Source of the DNA: Streptomyces sp. NBC_00513
GTDB taxonomy: Bacteria > Actinomycetota > Actinomycetes > Streptomycetales > Streptomycetaceae
Assembly: GCF_041431415.1 (NCBI RefSeq)
Contig: NZ_CP107845.1
Coordinates: 1,426,001 to 1,490,000, forward strand
Reading direction: 5' to 3'
Length of the DNA: 64,000 bases
The notes under the pieces were generated by a model. It saw only the letters and a list, made by a program, of their open reading frames with translations. It was not told the origin of the DNA and made no database searches. Position numbers and translations under genes: made by a program. This document shows, in pieces, positions 16,310 to 24,940 of this stretch (its first letter is position 1; each line of letters starts with the position of its first letter).

Positions 16310-16389
16310 ATGACGTGTCCCGGCCGAAAGGTGATCCAGAAGGCCCGTCCACCACCTCAGCACAGACTGACCTCTTGTCCGGGAGTGCC

Positions 16390-18480
16390 ATGCGCCCGTC
16401 ACCGCGGATCACCCGCCTGGTGATTCCGATCCTGTTGTTGCTCGGCTGGCTCGCCGTCGGTGGGGTGCTCGGCCCGTACGCGGGCAAGCTCGGCGAGGTC
16501 GCCACCAACGACCAGGCCGCCTTCCTGCCGCGCAGCGCCGAGTCCACCCGGGTGGTGGAGGCGCAGCGGGCCCTGCGGCAGGCCGAGTCGCTGCCCGCGA
16601 TCGTGGTGTGGACCGCCTCGGACGGCGGCCGGCTCACCCCCGCCGTCCAGGGCACGGCGAGCGCCGCGCTGGCCTCGCTGACCGGGGGCGTCGGGCTCGC
16701 GGGCCCGGCCTCCCCGGCGGTTGCCTCGCGGGACGGGCAGGCCCTGCGGGGTGTGGTGCCGCTGCGGCCGGACCTCGGCGACGGATTGACGGACGTACTG
16801 GACCGGGTGCGCGGGGCGGCCGGGAAGGTGCCGGGCACCACGGTGTCGATCGCCGGTCCGGCCGCGACCCAGGCGGACCTCGGGGACGCCTTCGCGGGCA
16901 TCGACGGACTGCTGCTGGGGGTGGCGCTGGCGACGGTCCTGGTGATCCTGCTCGTGGTCTACCGCAGTGTGCTGCTGCCCCTGATCGTGGTCTTCGGCGC
17001 GGTGCTCGCCCTCGGCCTGGCCTGCGCGATCGTGTACGCGTTGGCCGATCGCGGGCTGGTCCGGGTGGACGGTCAGGTGCAGGGCATCCTGTCGATCCTG
17101 GTCATCGGCGCCGCGACGGACTACGCGCTGCTGTTGACCGCCCGGTTCCGGGAGGAACTCGCGACGGAGCCCGACCGGTTCACGGCGATGCGGGCCGCGT
17201 GGCGGCGCACGCTGGGCCCGGTCGTCGCGAGCGCCGCCACCGTCGCGCTGGGCCTGCTGGCGCTCCTGCTGAGCGACCTGACCAACAACCGGGCGTTGGG
17301 ACCGGTGGGGGCGATCGGCATCGGTTGCGCCGTGCTCGCCGCGTTGACGTTCCTGCCCGCCGCGCTGGTCCTGTCGGGCCGGGCCGCCTACTGGCCGGCC
17401 CGCCCGAAGGCCTCCGACGCCGCGCATCCCGTCTGGACCCGGGTGGCGGCGCTGGTGGACCGGGCGCCGCGCCGGGTGTGGGCCGTGACCCTGGCCGGGC
17501 TGCTGGCCTGCGCGGCCCTCTCCCCGATGCTGGTCTCCAAGGGGGTGCCGCTCGACGAGATCTTCGTGAACGACGCCCCGTCGGTGTCGGCGCAGGCCAC
17601 GCTGGGCCGGCATTTCCCGGGGGGTGCGGGCAACCCCGCCGTGGTGATCGCGGACGCGGACCGGGCCTCCGAGGTGGTGGCGGCCGCGCGGGCCACCGAG
17701 GGCGTCGCCGACGCGGCGCGGGTGGGCGCCCCGGGCCCCGGCGGCAGGGTCCGGATCGACGCGACGCTGGACGACGCGGCCGACAGCGACGCGGCCAAGG
17801 AGACGGTGGGCCGGTTGCGGACCGCCGTGCACGCGGTCGCGGGCGCGGACGCGCTGGTCGGCGGGTACTCGGCCCAGCAGTACGACACCCAGCGGACGGC
17901 GGCCCACGACCGCGCCCTGATCGTGCCGGTGGTGCTCGGGATCATCCTGGTGATCCTGGCGGGGTTGCTGCGCTCGCTGGTGATGCCCCTGTTGCTGGTG
18001 GCGACGGTCGCGCTGAACTTCCTCGCCACGCTCGGCGTGTCCGCCCTCGTCTTCCGGGGCGTGTTCGGGTTCACCGGGACGGACGCCTCGGTCCCGCTGT
18101 ACGGGTTCGTCTTCCTGGTCGCCCTCGGGGTGGACTACAACATCTTTCTGATGTCCCGGGTTCGCGAGGAGACCGTGGCGCACGGTCACCGCGAGGGCAT
18201 CCGGCGCGGTCTGACCTCCACCGGCGGAGTGATCACCTCGGCGGGTGTGGTCCTCGCGGCGACCTTCGCCGCGCTGGGGGTGATTCCGCTCGCCTTCCTG
18301 GCGCAGATCGCGTTCATCGTGGCCTTCGGCGTCCTGTTGGACACCCTCGTCGTGCGTTCGCTGCTGGTTCCCGCCCTGGTCAGGGACATCGGACCGAAAT
18401 CCTGGTGGCCCGGTTCGCCCGGAGACACATCCGAGCACCCCTCCGGCTCCGAAGTACCGGTCAAGGAGGCAACACGATGA
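16390..18480 (+). CDS. MMPL-family RND transporter
   Basis: 696 residues. Two similar halves each have a terminal helix, a soluble loop and five clustered helices; examples are VIPILLLLGWLAVGGV at the N-terminus, the cluster about 175-340, and the second cluster about 515-680. Motifs ATDYALLLTARFREEL and VDYNIFLMSRVREE are the paired MMPL signatures with the proton-relay Asp. These pumps export lipids or hydrophobic compounds; here the lipid-modifying genes downstream suggest a membrane-lipid cargo (inference). The stop overlaps the next ATG (ATGA) with AAGGAGGC as ribosome site. Confidence 0.93.
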   Translation: MRPSPRITRLVIPILLLLGWLAVGGVLGPYAGKLGEVATNDQAAFLPRSAESTRVVEAQRALRQAESLPAIVVWTASDGGRLTPAVQGTASAALASLTGGVGLAGPASPAVASRDGQALRGVVPLRPDLGDGLTDVLDRVRGAAGKVPGTTVSIAGPAATQADLGDAFAGIDGLLLGVALATVLVILLVVYRSVLLPLIVVFGAVLALGLACAIVYALADRGLVRVDGQVQGILSILVIGAATDYALLLTARFREELATEPDRFTAMRAAWRRTLGPVVASAATVALGLLALLLSDLTNNRALGPVGAIGIGCAVLAALTFLPAALVLSGRAAYWPARPKASDAAHPVWTRVAALVDRAPRRVWAVTLAGLLACAALSPMLVSKGVPLDEIFVNDAPSVSAQATLGRHFPGGAGNPAVVIADADRASEVVAAARATEGVADAARVGAPGPGGRVRIDATLDDAADSDAAKETVGRLRTAVHAVAGADALVGGYSAQQYDTQRTAAHDRALIVPVVLGIILVILAGLLRSLVMPLLLVATVALNFLATLGVSALVFRGVFGFTGTDASVPLYGFVFLVALGVDYNIFLMSRVREETVAHGHREGIRRGLTSTGGVITSAGVVLAATFAALGVIPLAFLAQIAFIVAFGVLLDTLVVRSLLVPALVRDIGPKSWWPGSPGDTSEHPSGSEVPVKEATR

Positions 18481-19763
18481 ACGAGCGAGGACGATCACGA
18501 CCGCGTACGGCCGTGGTCGGCGGGGGTGTCTCGGGGCTGACGGCGGCATACGTGCTGGCGCGCTCCCACGAGGTGACCCTGTACGAGGCCGACGACCGGC
18601 TGGGCGGGCACGCCCACACCCATGAGCTGAAGGGGACGGACGGCGAGCTGCGGTCGGTGGATTCCGGGTTCATCGTCCACAACGACCGTACCTACCCGCA
18701 TCTGTTGCGCCTCTTCGGCGAGTTGGGGGTGGCCACCCGACCGACGACGATGAGCCTGTCGGTGCACTGCGAGGGCTGTGGGCTGGAGTACGCGGGGGCG
18801 CGCGGTCCGCGCGGGCTGTTCGCGCAGCCGCGGGCCGCCGCGAACCTGGCCTACCTGCGGATGCTGGCCCAGGTGCCGGCCTTCCACCGGCAGGCCCGGC
18901 GGTTGCTGGCGACCCCGTCGGCCGGTCCCGAGATCACGCTGGCCCGGTTCCTGCGGCAGGGCCGGTTCGGGGCGTACTTCACCGGGCACTTCGCCATCCC
19001 GCTGGTGGCCTCGGTGTGGTCCTGCCCGCCGGACACCGCGCTGCGCTACCCCGCCCGCTACCTGTTCCGCTTCCTCGCCCATCACGGTCTGCTGTCGGTG
19101 GGCGGCTCACCGAACTGGCGTACGGTCGAAGGTGGTTCGGCCCGGTACGTGGAGCTGCTCCGCGAGCGGCTCGGTACGGGGGCGGTCCGGGTGGGCACTC
19201 CCGTACGGGCCGTGGAGCGCACCGCGGAGGGCGCGCGGATCACCACCGCGGACGGGACGTCCACGGCGTACGACTCGGTGGTCGTCGCCGTCCACGCCGA
19301 TCAGGCGCTGCGCCTGCTGGCCGACCCCTCGGACGCCGAACGCGAGGCGCTGGGCGCGTTCGGCTACTCCCGCAACCGGACCGTGCTGCACACCGACGCC
19401 TCAGTGCTGCCGCGTGCGGCCGGGGCCCGGGGCTGCTGGAACTACCGGCTGTCCGGCTGCCGCCCCCAGGACGGTCACGTGCGGGTCAGCTACGACATGA
19501 ACCGGCTCCAGGGTCTCGACGCGCCGGAGCCGTACGTGGTGACGCTGAACGCCGACGACCGGGTCCGCCCGGACCTGGTCCTGGCCGAGATGGACTACGA
19601 ACACCCCGTCTACACGCCGGAGTCGGTGGCCGCGCAGCGTCTGCTGCCCGCGCTGTCGGGGCCGGTGACGGCCTACGCCGGCGCGTACCACGGGTGGGGG
19701 TTCCACGAGGACGGCTGCCGCTCGGGCGTGGAGGCGGCGGCGGCGCTGGGGGTGAGCTGGTGA
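18477..19763 (+). CDS. COG2907 FAD-dependent amine-oxidase-like protein (UfaO-like)
   Basis: 428 residues. A dinucleotide-binding motif (AVVGGGVSGLTAAYVLA, about 11-27) and the GGHAHTHE loop mark the flavin monooxygenase/amine-oxidase fold; further family features are SVDSGFIVHNDRTYP, the FAIPLVASVWS stretch and the C-terminal YAGAYHGWGFHEDGC. The same family supplies UfaO in furan-fatty-acid synthesis of Rhodobacter, where it acts with a CFA-synthase-like methyltransferase. Here it sits immediately upstream of DUF1365 and that methyltransferase with 4-bp overlaps on both sides. Oxidation of a methylated or unsaturated membrane fatty acid is the best guess. Confidence 0.85.
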   Translation: MNERGRSRPRTAVVGGGVSGLTAAYVLARSHEVTLYEADDRLGGHAHTHELKGTDGELRSVDSGFIVHNDRTYPHLLRLFGELGVATRPTTMSLSVHCEGCGLEYAGARGPRGLFAQPRAAANLAYLRMLAQVPAFHRQARRLLATPSAGPEITLARFLRQGRFGAYFTGHFAIPLVASVWSCPPDTALRYPARYLFRFLAHHGLLSVGGSPNWRTVEGGSARYVELLRERLGTGAVRVGTPVRAVERTAEGARITTADGTSTAYDSVVVAVHADQALRLLADPSDAEREALGAFGYSRNRTVLHTDASVLPRAAGARGCWNYRLSGCRPQDGHVRVSYDMNRLQGLDAPEPYVVTLNADDRVRPDLVLAEMDYEHPVYTPESVAAQRLLPALSGPVTAYAGAYHGWGFHEDGCRSGVEAAAALGVSW

Positions 19764-20494
19764 AACCCCGCCTGTACGAGGCCGACATACGACACGTGCG
19801 GGCCGGCGAGCGCTCGTACGGCCTGCGCCACCGCTCGTACCTGTGGCTGGTGGACCTCGACGAACTCCCCCGGCTGCCGGGCCCGTTGCGGCACCTGGCC
19901 CACTTCGACGCGCGGGACCACTTCGGCGGCGGGCTGCCGACGATCCGGGCCGGGCTCGATCGCTTCCTGGTCTCGAAGGACGCGGCGCTGCCCGCCGGTT
20001 CACGGGTGTCGATGCTCGCGCACGCCCGCGTGTTCGGGTACGTGTTCAATCCGATCTCGGTGTACTGGTGCCACGGCCCCGACGGGGAGCTGCGCCACGT
20101 GGTCGCCGAGGTGCACAACACGTACGGGGAGCGGCACTGCTACCTGCTCGGTCCGGAGGCCGCGCGGGGAACGGCCCGGGCGGCGAAGGAGTTCTACGTC
20201 TCCCCGTTCCTCGACGTGGACGGCGGCTACCGGATGCGGCTGCCCGAACCGGACGGCCGGCTGGAGCTGATGGTGCAGTTGGCCGGCGGGGCCGACGGCG
20301 CGCGGCTGACGGCGACCGTGCGGGGGGAGCGCCGGCCCGCCGGCGCGTGGGGTGCCGTACGGGCGTCGCTGCGCCACCCCTGGTCCACCGCCGTGGTGGC
20401 GGTGGGCATCCGCTTCCACGGCATCCGGCTGTGGCTGCGCGGTCTGCCGGTGCGACCGCGCCCCCGACACGTACCCCAGGAGGGTGTGAAGTGA
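19760..20494 (+). CDS. DUF1365 family protein
   Basis: 244 residues starting at GTG inside the previous stop (GTGA). Family motifs seen are YEADIRHVR, HRSYLWLVDLDELP, YVFNPISVYWCH, EVHNTYGERHCYLL and KEFYVSPFLDVDGGY. DUF1365 has no established biochemical activity but is consistently found between the COG2907 flavoprotein and the cyclopropane-synthase-like gene in light- or singlet-oxygen-responsive loci. No signal peptide; probably membrane-associated at most. Confidence 0.88.
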   Translation: MKPRLYEADIRHVRAGERSYGLRHRSYLWLVDLDELPRLPGPLRHLAHFDARDHFGGGLPTIRAGLDRFLVSKDAALPAGSRVSMLAHARVFGYVFNPISVYWCHGPDGELRHVVAEVHNTYGERHCYLLGPEAARGTARAAKEFYVSPFLDVDGGYRMRLPEPDGRLELMVQLAGGADGARLTATVRGERRPAGAWGAVRASLRHPWSTAVVAVGIRFHGIRLWLRGLPVRPRPRHVPQEGVK

Positions 20495-21708
20495 GCACGA
20501 TGACGCTCCCGGCGGTGCCGAAGCTGCCCCGCACGCGGGCGGCCGTGGGGCGGCTGCTGATCCGGCGGGCCCTCGACCGGCTGCCGCTCCAGGTCCGGAT
20601 GGGGCCCGGGGAACTCCTCGGCAAGGGCGGTCCGGCGATGGCGGTGTACGACCCGGCCGCCTTCGAGCGGCGGATCACCGCGGAGGGCCTGATCGGTTTC
20701 GGCGAGTCGTACCTCGCCGGGGAGTGGGACGCCCGCGATCCGGTGGCGGTACTGACCGTGATGGCGGGGCACGTGGCGGGGCTGGTCCCGGCGCCGCTGC
20801 AGAGGCTGCGGGGCCTGTGGGCGGCCCGACACCCGGACACCGACCGCAACACCCCGGACGGCTCCCGCACCAACATCCGGCGGCACTACGACCTGTCGAA
20901 CGAACTGTTCGCCGAGTTCCTCGACCCGACGATGACCTACTCGTCCGCCGTGTTCCGCGCCCTTCCCGCCGGTCCCGGCCAGCTGGCCGACGCCCAACAC
21001 CGCAAGATCGACATGCTGTTGGACATGGCGGCCGTCGGCCCGGGCACCCGTCTGCTGGAGATCGGCACCGGCTGGGGCGAACTCGCGATCCGGGCGGCGG
21101 CGCGCGGCGCCCGGGTGGTGACGCTCACCCTCTCCCGGGAGCAGCGCGAGTTGGCGATGAAGCGGATCGCGGAAGCCGGGCTGACGGACCGCGTCGACGT
21201 GCGGCTGTGCGACTACCGCGAGGCCACCGGCAGTTACGACGCGATCGTCAGCGTGGAGATGATCGAGGCGGTCGGCGCGGAGTACTGGCCGGTCTACTTC
21301 GCCGCGCTGGACCGACTGACGGCCCCGGGCGGCCGGGTGGCGCTCCAGGCGATCACCATGCCGCACGAGCGGATGCTGGCCACGAAGGACACGTACACCT
21401 GGATCCACAAGTACATCTTCCCGGGCGGCATGCTGCCGTCGGTGCGGGTGGTGGAGGACATGGCCCGGACCCACACCCGCCTGCGGGTGGAGCGCTGCGA
21501 GAACTACGGGGCGCACTACGCGCAGACCCTGCGGCTGTGGCGGGAGCGGTTCGCGGAGCGGGCCGAGCGGGTCGAGGCGCTGGGCTTCGACGAGACGTTC
21601 CGCCGGATGTGGACGTTCTACCTGGCGTACTGCGAGGCCGGCTTCGCGTCGGGCTACCTGGACGTGCACCAGATCCTGCTGACGGCCCCGGACGGCGGCC
21701 CGTCGTGA
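20491..21708 (+). CDS. Cyclopropane-fatty-acid synthase family SAM methyltransferase
   Basis: 405 residues. The GTG start overlaps the DUF1365 stop with CAGGAGGG just upstream; an ATG three codons in is an alternative. The SAM-binding motif LEIGTGWGELAIRAA is near 187-201. NIRRHYDLSNELFAEFLDPTMTYSSA and the late YLAYCEAGF (catalytic-type Cys) are CFA synthase hallmarks. It should methylate or cyclopropanate the double bond of phospholipid acyl chains. In this operon it may instead make the methylated intermediate of a furan fatty acid (UfaM-type); the sequence alone does not decide. Confidence 0.92.
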   Translation: MSTMTLPAVPKLPRTRAAVGRLLIRRALDRLPLQVRMGPGELLGKGGPAMAVYDPAAFERRITAEGLIGFGESYLAGEWDARDPVAVLTVMAGHVAGLVPAPLQRLRGLWAARHPDTDRNTPDGSRTNIRRHYDLSNELFAEFLDPTMTYSSAVFRALPAGPGQLADAQHRKIDMLLDMAAVGPGTRLLEIGTGWGELAIRAAARGARVVTLTLSREQRELAMKRIAEAGLTDRVDVRLCDYREATGSYDAIVSVEMIEAVGAEYWPVYFAALDRLTAPGGRVALQAITMPHERMLATKDTYTWIHKYIFPGGMLPSVRVVEDMARTHTRLRVERCENYGAHYAQTLRLWRERFAERAERVEALGFDETFRRMWTFYLAYCEAGFASGYLDVHQILLTAPDGGPS

Positions 21709-22490
21709 ACTGGGGAGCCTTCGGCGTCAACCTGGCGGTCTCGGCGGGCGTGGCGCTCGCCGTCCTGCTGATCACCTTCGCGGTGGGCGTCCGGCGCGGG
21801 ATGCACCGGGTGGTCGACGTGGCCTGGGGCCTGGCGTTCGCCGCCGTGGCGGTGGCCACGTACGGGATGTCGGACGGGCGGCAGCCGCTCACGGCCGCCC
21901 TGACGGTCCTGTGGGGGCTGCGTCTCGCCGGGCACATCGCGTGGCGGGGGCGCGGGCACGGCGAGGACCCGCGGTACGAGCGGATGCTGGCCAAGGCTCC
22001 CGGCAACCCTCAGCTGTACGCGCTGCGCATGGTGTACCTGCTGCAGGCGGCTCTGGTGTGGCTGGTCTCCCTGCCGATCCAGGCGGGCCCGTACGCCACC
22101 GACGGCCCGGGGGCGCTCGCGATGGCGGCGGGCACCGCGCTGTGGCTGTGCGGGATCACCTTCGAGGCGGTCGGCGACCATCAGCTGGCCCGGTTCAAGG
22201 CGGATCCGGCGAACCGGGGCCGGATCATGGACCGGGGCCTGTGGTCGTGGACCCGGCACCCGAACTACTTCGGCGACTTCTGTGTGTGGTGGGGCCTGTC
22301 GCTGACCGCGTGGGGGACCTGGCCGGCGTTCGCCGTGTCGGTGATCGGCCCGCTCGTCATGTCGTATCTGCTGATCGCGGGCAGCGGCAAACGCCTCCTG
22401 GAACGCCATATGGCGGACCGTCCGGGGTACGCCGCCTATCGGGCCCGGACCAGCGGCTTCCTGCCGCGGCCGCCCCGCCGTACCGGGTGA
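21705..22490 (+). CDS. DUF1295 / steroid-5-alpha-reductase-like membrane protein
   Basis: 261 residues, GTG start overlapping the previous stop (GTGA). Six or so hydrophobic segments and the C-terminal NADPH-binding-type motif WTRHPNYFGDFCVWWG identify the DUF1295 branch of the steroid reductase/isoprenylcysteine methyltransferase superfamily. It probably reduces a double bond in a lipid at the membrane. It is the last gene of the five-gene operon, each gene coupled to the next by a 4-bp overlap. Confidence 0.9.
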   Translation: MNWGAFGVNLAVSAGVALAVLLITFAVGVRRGMHRVVDVAWGLAFAAVAVATYGMSDGRQPLTAALTVLWGLRLAGHIAWRGRGHGEDPRYERMLAKAPGNPQLYALRMVYLLQAALVWLVSLPIQAGPYATDGPGALAMAAGTALWLCGITFEAVGDHQLARFKADPANRGRIMDRGLWSWTRHPNYFGDFCVWWGLSLTAWGTWPAFAVSVIGPLVMSYLLIAGSGKRLLERHMADRPGYAAYRARTSGFLPRPPRRTG

Positions 22491-22534
22491 AGTGTCCGAG
22501 CCCGTGGGACGTCGCGGGCGGATACCCTCACGGC

Positions 22535-23014
22535 ATGGCGGTGGACGAGCTCGACACCCGAATCCTGCGCCTGCTGATCGAGCAGCCGCGCACCAGCGTC
22601 CGGGAGTACGCCCGGCTCCTCGGCGTGGCGCGCGGCACCCTGCAGGCCCGGCTGGACCGCCTGGAGCGCACCGGGGTGATCACGGGCACCGGCCCCGTGC
22701 TGTCGCCCGCCGCGCTCGGTCACCCGGTGCTGGCCTTCGTGCACATCGAGGTCACGCAGGGGCATCTGGACGAGGTCGGGGACGCCCTGTCGGCGGTACC
22801 GGAGATCATCGAGGCCTTCTCCATCACCGGGGGAGGCGATCTGCTGACCCGGGTCGCGGCCCGGGACAACGCGCATCTGGAGGACGTCATCCAGCGCCTG
22901 ATCAGGCTGCCGGGCGTGGTCCGCACCCGGACGGAGGTCGCGCTGCGTGAGCGGGTCGCGCACCGAGTGTTGCCGCTGGTGGAGGCCGTGGGACGAGCCG
23001 CTCGCAAACCCTGA
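22535..23014 (+). CDS. Lrp/AsnC family transcriptional regulator
   Basis: 159 residues: an N-terminal helix-turn-helix (LDTRILRLLIEQPRTSVREYARLLGV, residues 5-30 in part) and a C-terminal RAM ligand-binding domain (LAFVHIEVTQGHLDEVGDAL, SITGGGDLLTRVAARD, TRTEVALRERV). Such proteins sense amino acids or metabolites and often act locally. The next gene, a HAD phosphatase, is 46 bp downstream. Whether it regulates the lipid operon that ends 44 bp upstream is unknown. Confidence 0.9.
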   Translation: MAVDELDTRILRLLIEQPRTSVREYARLLGVARGTLQARLDRLERTGVITGTGPVLSPAALGHPVLAFVHIEVTQGHLDEVGDALSAVPEIIEAFSITGGGDLLTRVAARDNAHLEDVIQRLIRLPGVVRTRTEVALRERVAHRVLPLVEAVGRAARKP

Positions 23015-23060
23015 CAATATGGACGGGAAACGTACACGACCGGCAGGACGGGCACAGCGG

Positions 23061-23738
23061 ATGATCTCCGTCATATTCGATCTCGACGGCACTCTCGTGG
23101 ACAGCGAGCCGAACTACTACGAGTCCGGACGCCGCACCCTGGCACACCACGGGATCCCCGACTTCACCTGGGAACAGCACGCGCGCTTCATCGGCATCGG
23201 CACGATGGAGACGCTGGAGATCCTCAAGGAGCGTCACGCGCTGCGGGCCCCGGTGGAACAGCTCCTCGCGGAACAGAACGCCGCCTATCTGGAGCTGGCC
23301 CGCACCCGAACCGAGGTCTTCCCCGAGATGCGCAAGTTCGTGGAGCGGCTGCACTGCGAGGGCGTCCCGATGGCGGTCGCCTCCGGTTCCTCGCGGGAGG
23401 CCATCGACACGGTGCTGGCCGGGACCGGGCTGGACGCGCTGCTGACGACGGTGGTGTCCGCCGAGGAGGTGCCGCAGGGCAAGCCCGCCCCGGACGTGTT
23501 CCTGGAGGCGGCCCGCCGGCTCGGGGCCGAACCGGCCGACTGCGTGGTCGTCGAGGACGCGGCGCCGGGCGTGCGGGCCGCGCACGCCGCCGGCATGGAG
23601 TGCCTGGCCGTGCCCTACATCCCGATCGCCGCCGGGGACCCGGCCTTCACGACGGCCGGGCTGCTCTTCCGCGGCGGCCGGAGCGAGTTCAGCGCCGACA
23701 CCGCCTACGAGTGGCTGGGCGAACACCGGGCCGCCTGA
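23061..23738 (+). CDS. HAD-superfamily hydrolase, beta-phosphoglucomutase/phosphatase-like
   Basis: 225 residues with motif I FDLDGTLVDSE (nucleophile and acid Asp), motif II VASGSSREAID, the lysine motif QGKPAPDVF and motif III VVVEDAAPGVRAAHAAGM. The cap is helical (subclass I), as in sugar-phosphate phosphatases and beta-phosphoglucomutases. Substrate not predictable. An in-frame ATG at 23019 could add 14 residues; the chosen ATG gives the family-typical start right before motif I. Confidence 0.88.
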   Translation: MISVIFDLDGTLVDSEPNYYESGRRTLAHHGIPDFTWEQHARFIGIGTMETLEILKERHALRAPVEQLLAEQNAAYLELARTRTEVFPEMRKFVERLHCEGVPMAVASGSSREAIDTVLAGTGLDALLTTVVSAEEVPQGKPAPDVFLEAARRLGAEPADCVVVEDAAPGVRAAHAAGMECLAVPYIPIAAGDPAFTTAGLLFRGGRSEFSADTAYEWLGEHRAA

Positions 23739-23740
23739 TC

Positions 23741-23778
23741 GCCGGGGCGGGCCGGGGCGGGGCGGGCCGGGGCGGGCG
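23741..23778. repeat. GGGGCGGGCC tandem repeat
   Basis: Pure G/C run of repeated GGGGCGGGCC-like units just after the HAD phosphatase stop. Probably slippage; it may act as a transcription end signal. No gene lies between here and 23959. Confidence 0.5.
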
Positions 23779-23958
23779 AACGGCGGCCGGGGCGACGCCG
23801 ACGGGATCCGCGAGGTGAGGGGCCGCGGCCTCCCGCTTCCTCCCGCACCCGCTCCAACTGCCCCTGGGAACTGCCTCTTCGGGGCGGCGCGCCCTCCTAC
23901 GGTCGTGCCGGTACAGGACAGCGGTGGAACCTCCGCCGCCCCACACCGGGAGAGGCCC

Positions 23959-24204
23959 ATGAAGACGAACAAGAAGCTGGCGGCCGGCGGCGCCGCGATC
24001 GTGCTGGCCGCGGGCATCGCGATCACGGCGGTCGGCGCGGCCAACGCGGCGCCCGCCCCGACGGAACGCATCACCTCCGTGAGCGGCCTGCACGAGAGCC
24101 TCGCGCAGGCCGTCGCCGAGGAGCAGGCCCTCGGACTCCAGGGCACTCTCGGCGGGCCCGTCGGCCGCGAGGCAGTGGAATCGAACGACGCGATCGACGG
24201 CTGA
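23959..24204 (+). CDS. Small secreted peptide with Sec signal
   Basis: 81 residues. Two Lys residues (MKTNKK) precede a hydrophobic core (AAIVLAAGIAITAVGA) and a likely cleavage site after AANA. The mature part is about 45-48 residues, with no cysteines, mildly acidic, ending NDAIDG. GGGAGAGG precedes the ATG. It lies 8 bp upstream of the cysteine-rich gene, so the two are almost certainly co-transcribed. No family recognised. Possible roles: a secreted signal, a cell-envelope peptide, or a precursor acted on by the neighbour. Confidence 0.75.
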   Translation: MKTNKKLAAGGAAIVLAAGIAITAVGAANAAPAPTERITSVSGLHESLAQAVAEEQALGLQGTLGGPVGREAVESNDAIDG

Positions 24205-24212
24205 CGGGGCGG

Positions 24213-24722
24213 GTGAGCACCGTGGGATCCGACCAGACAGGGGCCGCGCCGGAAGCGGACGCGCCGGCGGCGACGCCGTCCACGTGGTGTCCGAGCGGTG
24301 AGGCCCGGGCACCCGAGTCCGTCGTCCTCGGCGTCCGCTCGGCGACGGAAGGGCGGGTGACCTACCTCGCGGACCCGGTTCCGGCGTCGGAGGTGCTCGG
24401 TTCGATCCCCGAGGGAATCGAACCGACGCGGGTACTCCGTTTCGCCTCGCACTGCGTCTCGAACTGCGTCAATCGACGCGGCGCGGACTGCGCCCTGGTC
24501 GAGCGGGTCCTGGCGCTGCCGCCCTCGGCGGACTCCCGCGCCGTCCCGCGGTGCCACCTTCGCTCCCGGTGCCAGTGGTGGCAGCAGACGGGCGTGGACG
24601 CCTGCCACCGCTGCCCGGCGGTCACCACCGCCACCTTCCGGGAGGACGAACTGGCGACCCTGGTCGCCGATCCGAACACCACCCCCGAGCAACTCGCGTC
24701 CTGGATCGAGGCATCCGCCTGA
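24213..24722 (+). CDS. Cysteine-rich, probably metal-binding protein of unknown function
   Basis: 169 residues from a GTG start. Seven of eight cysteines cluster: Cys81, 85 and 93 (HCVSNCVNRRGADC), then Cys114, 120, 131 and 134 (PRCHLRSRC, DACHRCPAV). The spacing CX3CX7C and CX5CX10CX2C, with nearby His80 and His115/132, suggests two zinc sites or an Fe-S cluster. No signal peptide or membrane helix. The C-terminal region (about 143-169) is a short acidic helix pair. It is paired with the secreted peptide gene 8 bp upstream. Function not known. Confidence 0.75.
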   Translation: MSTVGSDQTGAAPEADAPAATPSTWCPSGEARAPESVVLGVRSATEGRVTYLADPVPASEVLGSIPEGIEPTRVLRFASHCVSNCVNRRGADCALVERVLALPPSADSRAVPRCHLRSRCQWWQQTGVDACHRCPAVTTATFREDELATLVADPNTTPEQLASWIEASA

Positions 24723-24903
24723 TCCTGTCGCCCGTTCCACCGGCCCGGGCACCCCTCGGAAGCGCGAACTCCAGCCGAGACCAAGGAGTTCGCGCTCCTC
24801 GTCGTGGGCCGAGCGCCCTGCGCGACGGTCGGGCCGAACCGATGTCGACGGGCCGACCGGCATCCCGCCCATGGAGACGACCGGTCCAGTGCGCGAGACG
24901 CCA

Positions 24904-24933
24904 TTGACCGGAACCCGGCCCGCCGGCTAGGTT
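24904..24933 (+). promoter_or_regulatory. Promoter of the ssu leader peptide (leaderless)
   Basis: TTGACC (24904-24909), an 18-bp spacer, then TAGGTT (24928-24933). Transcription would begin about 7 bp later, at or next to the A of the leader-peptide ATG at 24941, so the mRNA would have no 5' untranslated region. Confidence 0.6.
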
Positions 24934-24940
24934 TCGCCGC

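Noticed and set aside
23741..23778. Origin or attachment site
   Set aside because: It is a plain GC repeat with no DnaA boxes, tRNA or integrase nearby.
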